A DNA stretch of 64,000 nucleotides from Treponema sp. (GTDB taxonomy: Bacteria; Spirochaetota; Spirochaetia; Treponematales; Treponemataceae): the NCBI GenBank assembly GCA_017962965.1, contig JAGCUI010000050.1, positions 26,966-90,965 of the forward strand. The letters are read 5' to 3'. Of this stretch, positions 52,399 through 62,900 are shown one piece after another. Numbering within the stretch: position 1 is the first letter of the stretch; each line of letters begins with the position of its first letter. Made by a program: the position numbers and the translations under genes. A model generated the notes under the pieces. The model had not been told where the DNA came from. It was given only the letters and a program-made list of their open reading frames with translations, and did not search any database.

Positions 52399-53191
52399 CT
52401 GTTATCTCCTCTGTATTTTTAGATTCCGAAGTAATTTCGAGTAAGCTTTCAAGAATCTTTCGAACTTCTTCCACGCTAAGGTCGTAATTTAATTTTGAAT
52501 CGTATGCAAGGCTCAAAGCACCGGTTTCTTCTGAAACAACTAAAACAACTGCATCAGAAACTTCCGAAAGACCAAGGGCCGCACGGTGACGGGTTCCAAA
52601 TGTTTTTTTGATGTTGTAATCTTCACTCAAAGGAAGAAAGCATCCTGCTGCAATGAGCTTACCACCCTGAATAAAACAAGCTCCGTCGTGAAGCGGTGTG
52701 TCGTGTCCAAAAACAGTTACTAAAAGTCCCGAAGATAAATCTGCATTGAGCTTGGTTCCTGTCTGGATGATATTTTCAAGCCTTGTGTGTCTTAAAAAAA
52801 CTGCAAGCATACCACGCCTTTGATTAGAAAGCATGTCTGCTGCGGTTAAGACTGAATCAATATATGTGTCTTTAGATCTTGTACCAAAAGAAAGCCACTG
52901 ATTTTGCCCTATTCTTAAAAAGAGTTTACGGATTTCCGGCTGAAAGATTACGGCAAAAGCAATTACAAGACCGGGAGCCGCAATTCGCATGAGCCAGATG
53001 ATTGTATTTAATTTAAAGATTACAGCAATTACAAAGGCACTTCCGATGATGATTGCAGACTTTAAAATCTGGAAGCTGTTTGTTTTCTGCATAAAATCGT
53101 AAATCTTATAAAGCAAAAAACAAAGGATTCCTACATCTAAAACCGGAGCAATAAAATCATAAATGTATAAAAATTTGCTGTATAATTCCAT
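52376..53191 (-). CDS. cdaA: Diadenylate cyclase CdaA
   Basis: The 271-residue protein has three N-terminal membrane segments (about residues 10-90) and a cytoplasmic DAC domain with both active motifs: DTPLHDGACFIQGGKL (DGA) and GTRHRAALGLSE (RHR). It makes c-di-AMP from two ATP, a messenger for osmotic and cell-wall control. Presence next to cdaR and near folP and dxs is a familiar type of cluster. The gap to folP is 24 bases. Confidence 0.94.
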   Translation of the reverse strand: MELYSKFLYIYDFIAPVLDVGILCFLLYKIYDFMQKTNSFQILKSAIIIGSAFVIAVIFKLNTIIWLMRIAAPGLVIAFAVIFQPEIRKLFLRIGQNQWLSFGTRSKDTYIDSVLTAADMLSNQRRGMLAVFLRHTRLENIIQTGTKLNADLSSGLLVTVFGHDTPLHDGACFIQGGKLIAAGCFLPLSEDYNIKKTFGTRHRAALGLSEVSDAVVLVVSEETGALSLAYDSKLNYDLSVEEVRKILESLLEITSESKNTEEITDETKAAN

Positions 53192-53215
53192 AAGCCTTAA
53201 ATTAATTATATCATA

Positions 53216-54022
53216 TCAGTATAGATATTTCATTACATTTAAAGAATCAATTGTTTCTTTAACATCATGAACACGTAAGATTTTTGCACCCTTTATAACA
53301 GAAAATAAGTCTGCAGTGATTGTACCTGTAAGCCTTTCTTCTACAGCCCTGTCTGTCATATAACCAATAACCCTTTTTCTTGAAAGAGCCATTAAAAGCG
53401 GAAATCCCGTGTTATTTAATTTATCGGCATTTTTGATTAAAGATATATTTTCTTCTATAGTTTTTCCAAATCCAATTCCAGGGTCTAAGATGATTTTTTC
53501 TTTTTTTATACCCTGTCCCACTGCATATCCGGCTCTCTCTAAAAGATATTTTTCTACGCTTTGAGTAATATTTTCATCTGATTCATGCTCTTCTGTTTTG
53601 TTGTAGCCGTGCATTAAAATTACAGAAATACCAGTCTTGGCTGCAAAAGAAGCTAAGTTTGAATCTGATTCGAATGAAGAAACGTCGTTTAATACATCGG
53701 CACCAAGATCAAAAGCAGCCTGCATAACTTCTTTCTTTCTTGTGTCTATGGAAATTACTACATCCGACTTTTTTCTTATTGCCTTGATTAAAGGGCTTAT
53801 TCTTTTTATTTCTTCCTGTGCGCTGATTTCTTTAAAACCCGGTCTTGTTGATTCTCCACCAATGTCGATTATGTCTGCACCATTATCTAAAACTTCTAAA
53901 GCCTTATCTACCCCACCGCGGCTTTTAGAAAAAAAAGAATCTGGAGTTGCGTTTACAATGCCCATAACAAAGGCGTGGCGGTCTGTGGAGATTTTTTTAT
54001 TTCCAAAGGTTAGTTCAAGCAT
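53216..54022 (-). CDS. folP: Dihydropteroate synthase
   Basis: The enzyme joins p-aminobenzoate and dihydropterin pyrophosphate in folate synthesis. The 268-residue protein (ATG at 54022, AGGA eight bases upstream) has FVMGIVNATPDSFFSKS, DIIDIGGESTRPGF, VVISIDTRKKEV and IILDPGIGFGKT, all family-typical. An upstream TTG at 54028 is in frame but less well placed. The ATG overlaps the dxs stop by eight bases. Confidence 0.94.
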   Translation of the reverse strand: MLELTFGNKKISTDRHAFVMGIVNATPDSFFSKSRGGVDKALEVLDNGADIIDIGGESTRPGFKEISAQEEIKRISPLIKAIRKKSDVVISIDTRKKEVMQAAFDLGADVLNDVSSFESDSNLASFAAKTGISVILMHGYNKTEEHESDENITQSVEKYLLERAGYAVGQGIKKEKIILDPGIGFGKTIEENISLIKNADKLNNTGFPLLMALSRKRVIGYMTDRAVEERLTGTITADLFSVIKGAKILRVHDVKETIDSLNVMKYLY

Positions 54023-55916
54023 CTGCAAGTTCCTTTACAGCGTTTGCTATCTGTTCCGAAGAAAGTCCTGCATCCTGCAATACCTGAAGGCGGTTTCCGT
54101 GGTCAAAAAATCTGTCTTTAAAACCAAGGATTTTTGTATTAAACATTTTATTTTTATAAAGTAAGCCGTTTAAATATTCACTTATTCCGCCTTTAATCAC
54201 ACCGTCTTCTACAAAAATTACACCGTAATATTTTTTTGCAATAGAAAGAAAGTATTCTTCGTCCAGAGGTTTAATAAAGCGCAAAAGATAAATATCAGCA
54301 TATCCGTTTTTTAACATAACAGAACGAACTGCAACCTTAACCTCACTGAACATTCCGCCTGTACTAACAATGAGGATTTTATGCTTAACTTTTAAAAGGT
54401 CTTTTTCAGATATATTTCCCACAGTCATCTCTGAGCATGGAACGAAAATACCTTTACCCTCTTCTACCTTTTGAGCAAACTGAGGAAGCTCTGACGGGCA
54501 CGAAAGCTTTGGATAGCGGATAATAAAGGCTGAATCATTTTCCAGAGCATAATTAAAACAAAGCTCCATATCCTTTTGGCTTACAGGACTTAAGATAGTT
54601 AAATTTGGGATAGGTTTAAATAAAGCAATATCAAATACACCCTGATGAGTTACACCGTCGTCCGGAACTGCTCCTGCCCTGTCCAGCATAAAAATTGCAT
54701 GAACCTTCTGAAGCGTTACATCGTGAATAAGCTGATCTACCGCACGCTGAATAAAGGTTGAATAAATGCACACAACAGGAATAAGCCCGCCTCTTGCAAT
54801 TCCGCCTGCAAAGGTTACCGCATGCTCTTCTGCAATTCCAACGTCAAAAAAGCGTTCGGGGAATTTATAGGAAAATCTTGTAAGCCCTGTTCCTTTAGCC
54901 ATAGCCGCAGTAATTCCCACGATTTTGTCGTTTCTTGCAGCTGTGTCTACAATCAAGTTACTGAATGCTTCTGTAAAGCTTAAAGTGTCGTATTTTTCTA
55001 CAGTACCATCGCTAATCTGGAAAGGTCCGATTCCGTGGAATAATTCAGGATTATTTTCTGCAGGACTATAGCCCTTTCCTTTTTTTGTAACAACATGAAC
55101 AACAACAGGACGATGTAATTTTTTTACACGCTTAAAAACCTTTTCCATCATCTGTTCATTGTGGCCGTCCAAAGGTCCAACATATTCAAAGCCAAGATCT
55201 GTAAAAAGATTGTTTGTAAGAAGAAGACCTTTTAAAGAACGTTTGATACGGAAGATGATTTTTTCGAACACACGACCGATGTATGGAATTTTATCGATTA
55301 ATTTATCTACAGTGTAACGAAAGCTCTGATAGCGCGGAGACATTGAAAGGCGGCTTAAATAGCGTGAAAGAGACCCTGTGTTATGGTCGATGGACATTTG
55401 ATTATCGTTTACAACTACGATTAAGTTTTTACAAAGCTGCCCTGTATGAGACAATGCTTCGAATGCCATGCCGCCGGTTAATGCACCGTCTCCAATTACA
55501 GCAATAACTTTGCCTTCTTTATGTTCGATTTCCCATGCAGTTAAAAGACCAAGGGCTGCAGAAATGGATGTGGATGAATGTCCGCTAGTAAAAAAATCGT
55601 GTTCGCTTTCGTCCTTATTTGTAAAACCAGAAAGTCCGTCTTTTTTTCTTAAGGTATTGAATCTTGAATAGCGTCCGGTTAAAAGCTTATGAGCATAACA
55701 CTGATGGCTTACATCCCACACGATGGCATCTTCGGGAGTGTTAAAGATTCTGTGAAGAGCTAAGGTTAATTCAACAACACCAAGATTACTTGCAAGATGC
55801 CCGCCGTTTTTACCGGTTACTTCAAGGATTGTAGTTCTGATTTCCTGTGCAAGCTGTTTAAGTTCTTTTTGAGAAAGTTGTTTTATATCCTGTGGTGAAT
55901 GTATCTTAGATAACAT
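54015..55916 (-). CDS. dxs: 1-deoxy-D-xylulose-5-phosphate synthase
   Basis: The 633-residue enzyme starts the MEP isoprenoid pathway from pyruvate and glyceraldehyde 3-phosphate. Thiamine diphosphate binding is shown by GDGALTGGMAFEALSH with NDNQMSIDHNTGSLS; the transketolase-like second domain has DVGIAEEHAVTFAGGIARGG and LDRAGAVPDDGVTHQGVFD. Length is normal. It leads the operon dxs-folP-cdaA-cdaR-acpS-DUF2225-truA. AAGGG precedes the ATG by four bases. A strong terminator ends only 29 bases upstream, which leaves little room for a promoter. Confidence 0.96.
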   Translation of the reverse strand: MLSKIHSPQDIKQLSQKELKQLAQEIRTTILEVTGKNGGHLASNLGVVELTLALHRIFNTPEDAIVWDVSHQCYAHKLLTGRYSRFNTLRKKDGLSGFTNKDESEHDFFTSGHSSTSISAALGLLTAWEIEHKEGKVIAVIGDGALTGGMAFEALSHTGQLCKNLIVVVNDNQMSIDHNTGSLSRYLSRLSMSPRYQSFRYTVDKLIDKIPYIGRVFEKIIFRIKRSLKGLLLTNNLFTDLGFEYVGPLDGHNEQMMEKVFKRVKKLHRPVVVHVVTKKGKGYSPAENNPELFHGIGPFQISDGTVEKYDTLSFTEAFSNLIVDTAARNDKIVGITAAMAKGTGLTRFSYKFPERFFDVGIAEEHAVTFAGGIARGGLIPVVCIYSTFIQRAVDQLIHDVTLQKVHAIFMLDRAGAVPDDGVTHQGVFDIALFKPIPNLTILSPVSQKDMELCFNYALENDSAFIIRYPKLSCPSELPQFAQKVEEGKGIFVPCSEMTVGNISEKDLLKVKHKILIVSTGGMFSEVKVAVRSVMLKNGYADIYLLRFIKPLDEEYFLSIAKKYYGVIFVEDGVIKGGISEYLNGLLYKNKMFNTKILGFKDRFFDHGNRLQVLQDAGLSSEQIANAVKELADA

Positions 55917-55945
55917 TTTCCCTTTAAAAAATCATTCTTAAAAAA

Positions 55946-55970
55946 AAGACCGCGTGAATAACGCGGTCTT
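55946..55970 (-). terminator. Intrinsic terminator after the bTHX-like gene
   Basis: On the reverse strand a perfect 10-bp stem (arms 55961-55970 and 55946-55955) with a five-base loop is followed by a run of eight T. It closes the short gene at 55999-56088 and lies just upstream of dxs. Confidence 0.92.
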
Positions 55971-55998
55971 ATCTGAACACAAGCATTCGACCTAAAAA

Positions 55999-56088
55999 CT
56001 AGTTGCTCTTATGTCGATTACGTCTAAGCATCTTCTTTCGCTTATGTGTCGCCATCTTCTGGCGCTTTCTTTTCTTACCACAAGGCAC
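55999..56088 (-). CDS. bTHX-like small ribosomal protein (AURKAIP1/COX24-domain type)
   Basis: A 29-residue peptide is encoded from a GTG at 56088 with AGGAG seven bases upstream. The sequence MPCGKKRKRQKMATHKRKKM followed by LRRNRHKSN is extremely basic and matches the small AURKAIP1/COX24-domain ribosomal peptide annotated in many spirochaetes and Bacteroidetes. It should bind the small ribosomal subunit. A good promoter precedes it and an intrinsic terminator follows. It is too short for standard gene-calling limits. Confidence 0.85.
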   Translation of the reverse strand: MPCGKKRKRQKMATHKRKKMLRRNRHKSN

Positions 56089-56118
56089 GATGGCACTCCT
56101 ACTTTATAAAGTCTTTAT

Positions 56119-56147
56119 ATTATGAATAAAATCACGGGTTTAGTCAA
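56119..56147 (-). promoter_or_regulatory. Predicted promoter of the bTHX-like gene
   Basis: TTGACT (56147-56142) and CATAAT (56124-56119) on the reverse strand are spaced by 17 bases, about 30 bases upstream of the GTG. It may also supply the dxs operon if the terminator is read through. Confidence 0.65.
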
Positions 56148-56160
56148 GTGAGGGGGAATA

Positions 56161-59100
56161 CTATTGGGTTTCATAATCAAAAACACAATTATTATTTAAG
56201 TTCTGCCAGCTACAAATATCAGGATCGCCCCATTGGTTTAAATATGTTTCCATAGAGGTTATCGTAGAATTTATATTTACAATCGATTTAATTGTATATC
56301 CATTTTCTGGATAGGGTTCATAAGAAGCATTTCCAGTACAATTATAAACATTTAGAATAAATATACAATGTGTAAAAGATAATGTGGTTGGATTTGGATC
56401 ATCTCCGTAATCATTACCTACAAAGATGCCAGAACTACCATTGTTTGTAGTAAGTGTTCCCATATAATAACAATTTATAAATGATACTGAATAAAGAGGA
56501 TTATTATGAGAATTTGTAATGCCTCCTGCAAAGCCTCCGGATATAGTTGATTCTACATTCGCAGAAACATAACAATTTTTAAACATACTGGCAGTAGTAT
56601 TACCACTACGACGTGTAAATTTACCAAGAAGGCCGCCACTGTAAGTTCCGCCTTTTACATAATTTCTTTGAGCACAATTTGTAAAATTGCATCCAGCAGA
56701 TGATCCAACAAGTCCACCTACACAACCACAGTAATCATCTTCCGTGCTAGTCACATTGACATAAGCATAATTAATGCATCTATCTAATTCTGCACAAGCT
56801 GATTGATCACTACTCTCTTTTGCTGTGCTTACAAGAGCTCCTATAGACACATTAGAAATATTTGATATAGTTAAAGAACAATAATTTGTACAATTCTGTA
56901 TTTTTCCACCTATCATTTGTCCAATGAGTAATGCATTATATGTCGCAAAGTCAGTATTACGTTCTAAGGTAACAGACCCCGTTAATTTTAAATCCTTAAT
57001 TACAGCACTACCACCTGTAAAATAAAATATAGCTTTTGTATTATTCGAACAATCTATTTCTTTATTATTTCCATCAAAAACACCATTAAAAGGTTTTTCA
57101 GATGAACCAATTTGATCATTTCCTTCTCTTCTTAGCCTTGTCTGAATATTATCCAGAAGTTTTACAGTTGCACCGGTAAAATCATAGTTTTTAGATAAAG
57201 CGGCAATTCTTGTAATATCGGCCCCGGACCAGACGTAGATGGTGTCTCCACTAGAAACAGAATAGTCACTAGGTAAGGTTTCTGCCGGTTGATATGTTGT
57301 TAATACTGCTTTTGGATTTAGAAAATATTCAGTATTACCGGATTTTGTTACAGAAAAACATTTATATTTTTGGGCGATGACACCTGCATCATCATCTTTT
57401 AATTTTGGAGTAGTATCATAACTCTGAGGAGTAATTGTAATATTAGAATTACTATTTAGACCTGGAGTTGAATTAAGTTTTATAGCATTACCATTTACAT
57501 TAAGATAAACATCATTCTTTTTTGCACCAGAAGATTCTATAGAAACAGTTCCCATAGGTATAAATTCTGTTTTATTTTTACCTTGTACATAGACAGCTCC
57601 GCCTGTAGTATTTGCCTCATTATACCTCATTAATGAAGTTTGAATATGAAATTTTGAAATATCTCCACTAGAGTTCTCCAGTAAATATACTCCTCCTCCA
57701 TCGCCATCTGCATAATTATAATCAATACTACCGTTATACATACGAACGACTGCCTGATTACAATAAATGCCACCACCACTACTTGCGGAATTATAAACGA
57801 TAGAATTTGTATCATCATCATCTCCTGTGAGTTCTTGTTCCTCATCAAGATAATAGCCGATATTTATACTTCCTTTTAGAGAACAAATTCCGCCACCATT
57901 TGCAGCAGCCCTATTCGAATACTTCCCTGAATTTTCAGTATATTGTGCCGTATTATTTGAGGCCGTACCAATTATACTTCCACCGTATATATAAATATCT
58001 CCATAATTATTATAAATACCACCACCTGAAGTACCTGATTTATTACCATAAATTTGAGTATTTTCTATAACAACTTCAGGGCTGGTATTTTCACCACCAT
58101 CTACACAGATGCCTCCACCTTCTTTAGCTGATTCATTATTATATATTTTACAATTCTTTATATATACCCTACCTTGATGATTTTTAAAAATTCCACCACC
58201 ATCACCTGACTGATTGACATAAGTTGCTTTATTACCTTGAATATCACAATTTTCAAGAGTTAATGATGTATTTGTAGTTATTCCTCCACCACCCTGATTA
58301 GCAGCTACTCCACCTGTAATATTTACATTCTTTAAATAAATCTGCACTCCGTTTGGATAAAAAACACGCCCCTTACCATTCGCATTAAATGTTGCTCTTT
58401 GTGTATTTGAATTTCCCTCTATATAAATTTTTAGAGATTCTTGATTATCACGAAGTTTTACGTATAAAAATGTATTTACATTATCTTCATTTGTAATATC
58501 AGATGCATCTGCTATATACTCCCAGCTGCCGACATCCAAGGTCCATTCGCCGGTCTGGTGGCCAAGGTATTCAAGGGCGTCTTTGATGTTCCATGGGTGT
58601 TTGCTTGTGCCGCCTCTGTAGTTCGAGTCTTCTGGGGTTGGTTTAACATAAATTTTTTTCTGCAGGGTAAATTTTGTTTCTTTGTGTTCACTCTGGTTTA
58701 TGTCTGGCTGATCGGTTTTCATATAATAATTGATTCTTTCTGTGCCGCCAGGAACGTAAATAGTAAAAGGAGTTGAATCGGGAATAGAATGTTCCTGTGC
58801 TTCACCATCATCTATTTTATAAACAAGGGTAAGATTATTTACAGTGATTGGAGTTTCACCTTCTTTTTGAGGAACTGCCGTAAAATCAGGTGTAATCTCA
58901 ATAAAATCAATTCCTTCAGATACACTAAGTTTAAGCTTTTGTTTTCCGGATGGCTTTGTAGAAATCGTATATTTTTTTTCGAGACCGTGGTTATCTACTA
59001 TAAGAATCTCGTAGAGTTTTTCTGTATTTTCGTTTGTGACAAAATAAACAGGATTTGTCTTTGTTTCGAATCCTCCTTCGGGAGTTTCAAGCCCGCTGCT

Positions 59101-59877
59101 GTTTGGAATACTGCTTAATGAACTAAAGAAATGGTTTGTATCCAGAAAAACAGGTTTATGAGTTGTTGTGTCAAAATAAAATTCGTATGTAGTTCCGTTT
59201 ATTTTGATTGTGTAATTTCCGTTTGAATTTTTTAGATCCCCATAAAGATTTTCTTCTTCGGGTTTAATATTAAAACAAAGGATATTTCTTTTTACCCCGT
59301 CAACAATCAGTTTACAATATGTATAATTATCTTCCAAAATTTCCGGCGGAGTGTTTACGATACAGTTAAAGTTAAACTCTCCGATTTTGAAACTATTAGA
59401 TGGAGTAGGTTCATCACTATATTGAAAAATTAATTTAAAATTTATATTTCTATCTGAAGATTCTCTGTCTTTTTCTTTAAGATAGGAAGATTTAAAACCA
59501 ATTTTATATAATGAATTATCTGTATCGTGAATGGAATAGAAATCTGATGTACCATCTTGACTTGGGAAAAATACAGGATTATCAGGGTCAGAAGGATTTT
59601 CATAAAAAAGAAAAATATTAGGCCGGTCTTGCGGGTCGTTATAATAAAATGAAAAACAGTAATCTTCGTCTAAGGTCGAAGGGATGATATAAGTCCCATC
59701 GGAAGCACGTTCAAAAGGCATGCCGGAACAAGGGGTAATTTCGCCAGCGAGAATCTGCTCAGTATAATTTTTTAAATACTGAGGAATAGAGTGCTGGAAC
59801 ATATCGCAGGAAAAAACAGAAAAACAAAGCCCCAGTAAAAGCAGCCCCGAACGTAATACATGTTTTAAACTCTTCAT
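56161..59877 (-). CDS. Giant beta-helix lipoprotein (first of tandem pair)
   Basis: The 1238-residue protein (ATG at 59877, GAGGG six bases upstream) has a lipoprotein signal peptide with lipobox LCFSVFSC and then the N-terminal motif SIPQYLKNYTEQI. Residues about 60-400 look like beta-sandwich domains; residues about 410-800 carry parallel beta-helix repeats of Chlamydia-Pmp type, rich in GGGI and NCxIxxN motifs (GGGIFKNHQG, VYIKNCKIYNNESAKEGGGI, GGGVYLLENSSGD). Residues about 900-1180 hold GLUG-like repeats (GGLVGSSAGCNFTNC, GGLLGKFTRRSGN, GGFAGGITNS). It should be displayed in the outer membrane or on the surface; adhesin or glycan-binding roles are guesses. Start TTG at 59880 is less likely. 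Confidence 0.85.
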   Translation of the reverse strand: MKSLKHVLRSGLLLLGLCFSVFSCDMFQHSIPQYLKNYTEQILAGEITPCSGMPFERASDGTYIIPSTLDEDYCFSFYYNDPQDRPNIFLFYENPSDPDNPVFFPSQDGTSDFYSIHDTDNSLYKIGFKSSYLKEKDRESSDRNINFKLIFQYSDEPTPSNSFKIGEFNFNCIVNTPPEILEDNYTYCKLIVDGVKRNILCFNIKPEEENLYGDLKNSNGNYTIKINGTTYEFYFDTTTHKPVFLDTNHFFSSLSSIPNSSGLETPEGGFETKTNPVYFVTNENTEKLYEILIVDNHGLEKKYTISTKPSGKQKLKLSVSEGIDFIEITPDFTAVPQKEGETPITVNNLTLVYKIDDGEAQEHSIPDSTPFTIYVPGGTERINYYMKTDQPDINQSEHKETKFTLQKKIYVKPTPEDSNYRGGTSKHPWNIKDALEYLGHQTGEWTLDVGSWEYIADASDITNEDNVNTFLYVKLRDNQESLKIYIEGNSNTQRATFNANGKGRVFYPNGVQIYLKNVNITGGVAANQGGGGITTNTSLTLENCDIQGNKATYVNQSGDGGGIFKNHQGRVYIKNCKIYNNESAKEGGGICVDGGENTSPEVVIENTQIYGNKSGTSGGGIYNNYGDIYIYGGSIIGTASNNTAQYTENSGKYSNRAAANGGGICSLKGSINIGYYLDEEQELTGDDDDTNSIVYNSASSGGGIYCNQAVVRMYNGSIDYNYADGDGGGVYLLENSSGDISKFHIQTSLMRYNEANTTGGAVYVQGKNKTEFIPMGTVSIESSGAKKNDVYLNVNGNAIKLNSTPGLNSNSNITITPQSYDTTPKLKDDDAGVIAQKYKCFSVTKSGNTEYFLNPKAVLTTYQPAETLPSDYSVSSGDTIYVWSGADITRIAALSKNYDFTGATVKLLDNIQTRLRREGNDQIGSSEKPFNGVFDGNNKEIDCSNNTKAIFYFTGGSAVIKDLKLTGSVTLERNTDFATYNALLIGQMIGGKIQNCTNYCSLTISNISNVSIGALVSTAKESSDQSACAELDRCINYAYVNVTSTEDDYCGCVGGLVGSSAGCNFTNCAQRNYVKGGTYSGGLLGKFTRRSGNTTASMFKNCYVSANVESTISGGFAGGITNSHNNPLYSVSFINCYYMGTLTTNNGSSGIFVGNDYGDDPNPTTLSFTHCIFILNVYNCTGNASYEPYPENGYTIKSIVNINSTITSMETYLNQWGDPDICSWQNLNNNCVFDYETQ

Positions 59878-59936
59878 CAAGAACCCTCAGCAAAAAAAGA
59901 TAAAACCAAGTCCAAATCTAAATGCTACAATGAATT

Positions 59937-59966
59937 ATTTTATCATATATAAATGAGGTTTGTAAA
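59937..59966 (-). promoter_or_regulatory. Predicted promoter of the first beta-helix lipoprotein
   Basis: TTTACA (59966-59961) and TAAAAT (59942-59937) on the reverse strand are separated by 18 bases. This suggests that the gene ending at 56161 can be transcribed on its own despite lying 110 bases after its paralogue. Confidence 0.5.
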
Positions 59967-59987
59967 TGTTTAGTGTGTGTGAGGGGT

Positions 59988-62900
59988 TTATTGAATTTGA
60001 TTACCTTGAACCCAATCTGTATTAATAACAGCGTCTTTTTGTAAATCGTAGTAATAATTTATTCCATTGTTACCTTTCCAACCAATACGAGCTGTAGACA
60101 CAGCTTTTCCGTTATAGGTAAAAATTCTAATAAAAAATTTCGTAGAATTAATACAGTTTAACTTTCTATCAGTTGTTCCATCCTTGTACTTTATTTGTGA
60201 AATATTAAAATCAACAAGCCCCATATCATTATTTAATTCTAAATTTTTAATACAAGGAATATTAACTCCTTCTGCATATTCTGTATATTCAATAGTAGAT
60301 AGAAAGAAAGATTCATTTGTATGGATACCTGCTGCCTCAGCGGTCGCAGGGTCACCGGTCAAAACTCCAGTTGGAATAAAATTCTTTTTTACTGTAAGTC
60401 CCTCATTTATTTTAATAGAAGCATCTCCAGCTAAATATATTCCTGCAGTTCCCCCTGCACAATAATTTCTCTGGATGTTTGTATTTCCTATTTCAAGCTT
60501 AGCATCTTTTTCACAATAAATTGTTCCATGAGTATCATTTACTGGATTAAAACCGTTATATATAAAATAACAACGATTTAGTTGTGCAAGACCTCCTTTT
60601 TCTACATACAAGGCAGAACCATTACCATCAGTTGCAAAATTTTTACAAAAATAAGTATATGAATTTTCATCTGTATCTGGTTCAACTATTAATCTTCCAC
60701 CATTACAAACATATATTCCACCACCATTTCTGGCTTTATTATAAATTTCCTCAGACCAGTTTAAGCTTAAATCTAATTCATTATTTGATTTTCTTGGAGG
60801 AGCTTTACCAATTGTTGTATTTTTTAAAGTTACAGTACCTTTATCAATATAAATAGCCCCACCTTTAAGTGTATATCCACCACGTATTTCCTTAAAATCC
60901 CTTATTTCTACATCATTATTTTGATTTACAACTATAGCATTACCATTAAATGTTGAACTACGATTTGCATTTAAAACTTTTCCATTACCATAAACTATGT
61001 ATTTTTTGGGGGATCCCTGACTTTTAAAAGTTATTAAATCTCCAGAAGTGTTGGCATCTATTGTATAATCTTCTGCAAAAATAATAATTCCAGGCACTGT
61101 ACCACTTGGACTATCTAAATTATTCACTTTAGTAAGTACAGTTGAGAAATCACTAGTTGAATAAACCATACGTTTTTTATTTACTAATTCAAGGTTTTTA
61201 CTTCTAAAATTTGAAAATACATAAGCAGAATCTGCACTATTAATTTTACTTACCCACCAGGGAGTCGCTCCATTTAATTCTATGTAGTCTTTTTTAAGAA
61301 GTGTAGCCAAGTCAGTGTCAGTTTTTAATTTAACATTTATATTTGAAATATAATCTGATTTTAAGGCATTATTACCTGATTCAATGATTGTAAGTGAGTT
61401 TGGAGGGATTACAATATTTTCTGTATTTAAATTTATTTTGTTTTGTAATGTAAGACTTTCACAATAAACAGCACCTTCAGCCTTATTTGTATTATCAACA
61501 TTATTATCTAGATACACATATTCCAAAGTTAGAGGACCGCTGGAATAAATTCCTACACCCTCTGCATTATTTCCACTATTTTCATTATCATATACATTAA
61601 CGCCAGAAATTGTTGCCGCACCTTCACTAAATGAAATTCCTCCACCTTTGCTTCCTTTGTTTTTATAAACAGAAAGACCTCCATTTATTTTTCCTTCATT
61701 TGTAAAAGATGTAACACCACTTTTTAATTCAACATAAGAAGTATTATAAAAATTTATTCCTCCTCCATGTGAATTTGCTGTATTTTCATATATCTCATTA
61801 TTTCCTTGTAGTATTATTTCATGTGTATGAATATAGATACCACCACCATGATTTTTACATTGATTATTATGAATTTTAGTGTTTTTAAGAGTAATATTGT
61901 TAGTACAATGAATTCCTCCTCCACTAGATTTATTTCCTAAGGTTTTATTTTCATAAATATCACAATTTTCAAGAGTTAAAGCACCTGTTGATTTTATTCC
62001 ACCACCATGGACTCCGTTATCATCCTGGCCTGCAGTATCAATATATCCTCCCGTAATATCAACATAGCGTAATGTCAATGAAGTACTTTTATTATCAATC
62101 ACTCTTGCTCTACCATTTGCATTCAATACTGCACGTGAAGAATTACTATCTCCCTGTAATGTTATATTTAAAGTTTTCGCGTCTTTTTGCTTAAAAAAAA
62201 TATAAGAATATTCATCATATCCATAAGTCACTCTATCTTCATCCTGTGCCTCATAAGTTCCGGCTTTTAGATAAATGGTCCAGGAGCCTGTCTGGGTATT
62301 AACGTAATCAACTGCATCTTTAATTTTTATTCTGTGGCTTGCATTTCCACCTTTATAATTTTCATTAAAATCAGAATCATACGGAGAAGCATAAATAGCA
62401 TTTGGAAGATTAAAGGTTTCCATTACTAAATCACTATTCTGAATATCATCCCTACTATCACAAGTCATACTGCATAAAACTGTACTTGTACCACCCGGAA
62501 CGTAAATATTCAAAGGAGAAGAATTTGCAAGGGTAAAATCATAAGTTTTTTCATCTTCGTCATTTATTTTATATTTCAAGGTAAGGATTTCTTTTGTAAG
62601 AGGAATATCTGTATCACCAACTTTTCGGGCGCGGGCTGTAAAATCTGGGGTAATTCTTAAATAATCATTTATCTTTTGGGCTGTAAATACAAGCTGAGGA
62701 TTTCCGCTAGGCTTTGTAGAAATTGAATAATTTGGAGAAACAAGGCCGTGATTATCCTTTGTACTTATTGTGTAGGTTTTGTTTAAATTTTCGTTTGTTA
62801 CAAAATACACCGGGTTCTGCTTTTGGGTAAATTCATTAACGACTGTAAATTCTGAAGCTTCGGAAATATCATCGGGGCTACGGTAAAAATTTCCATCATC

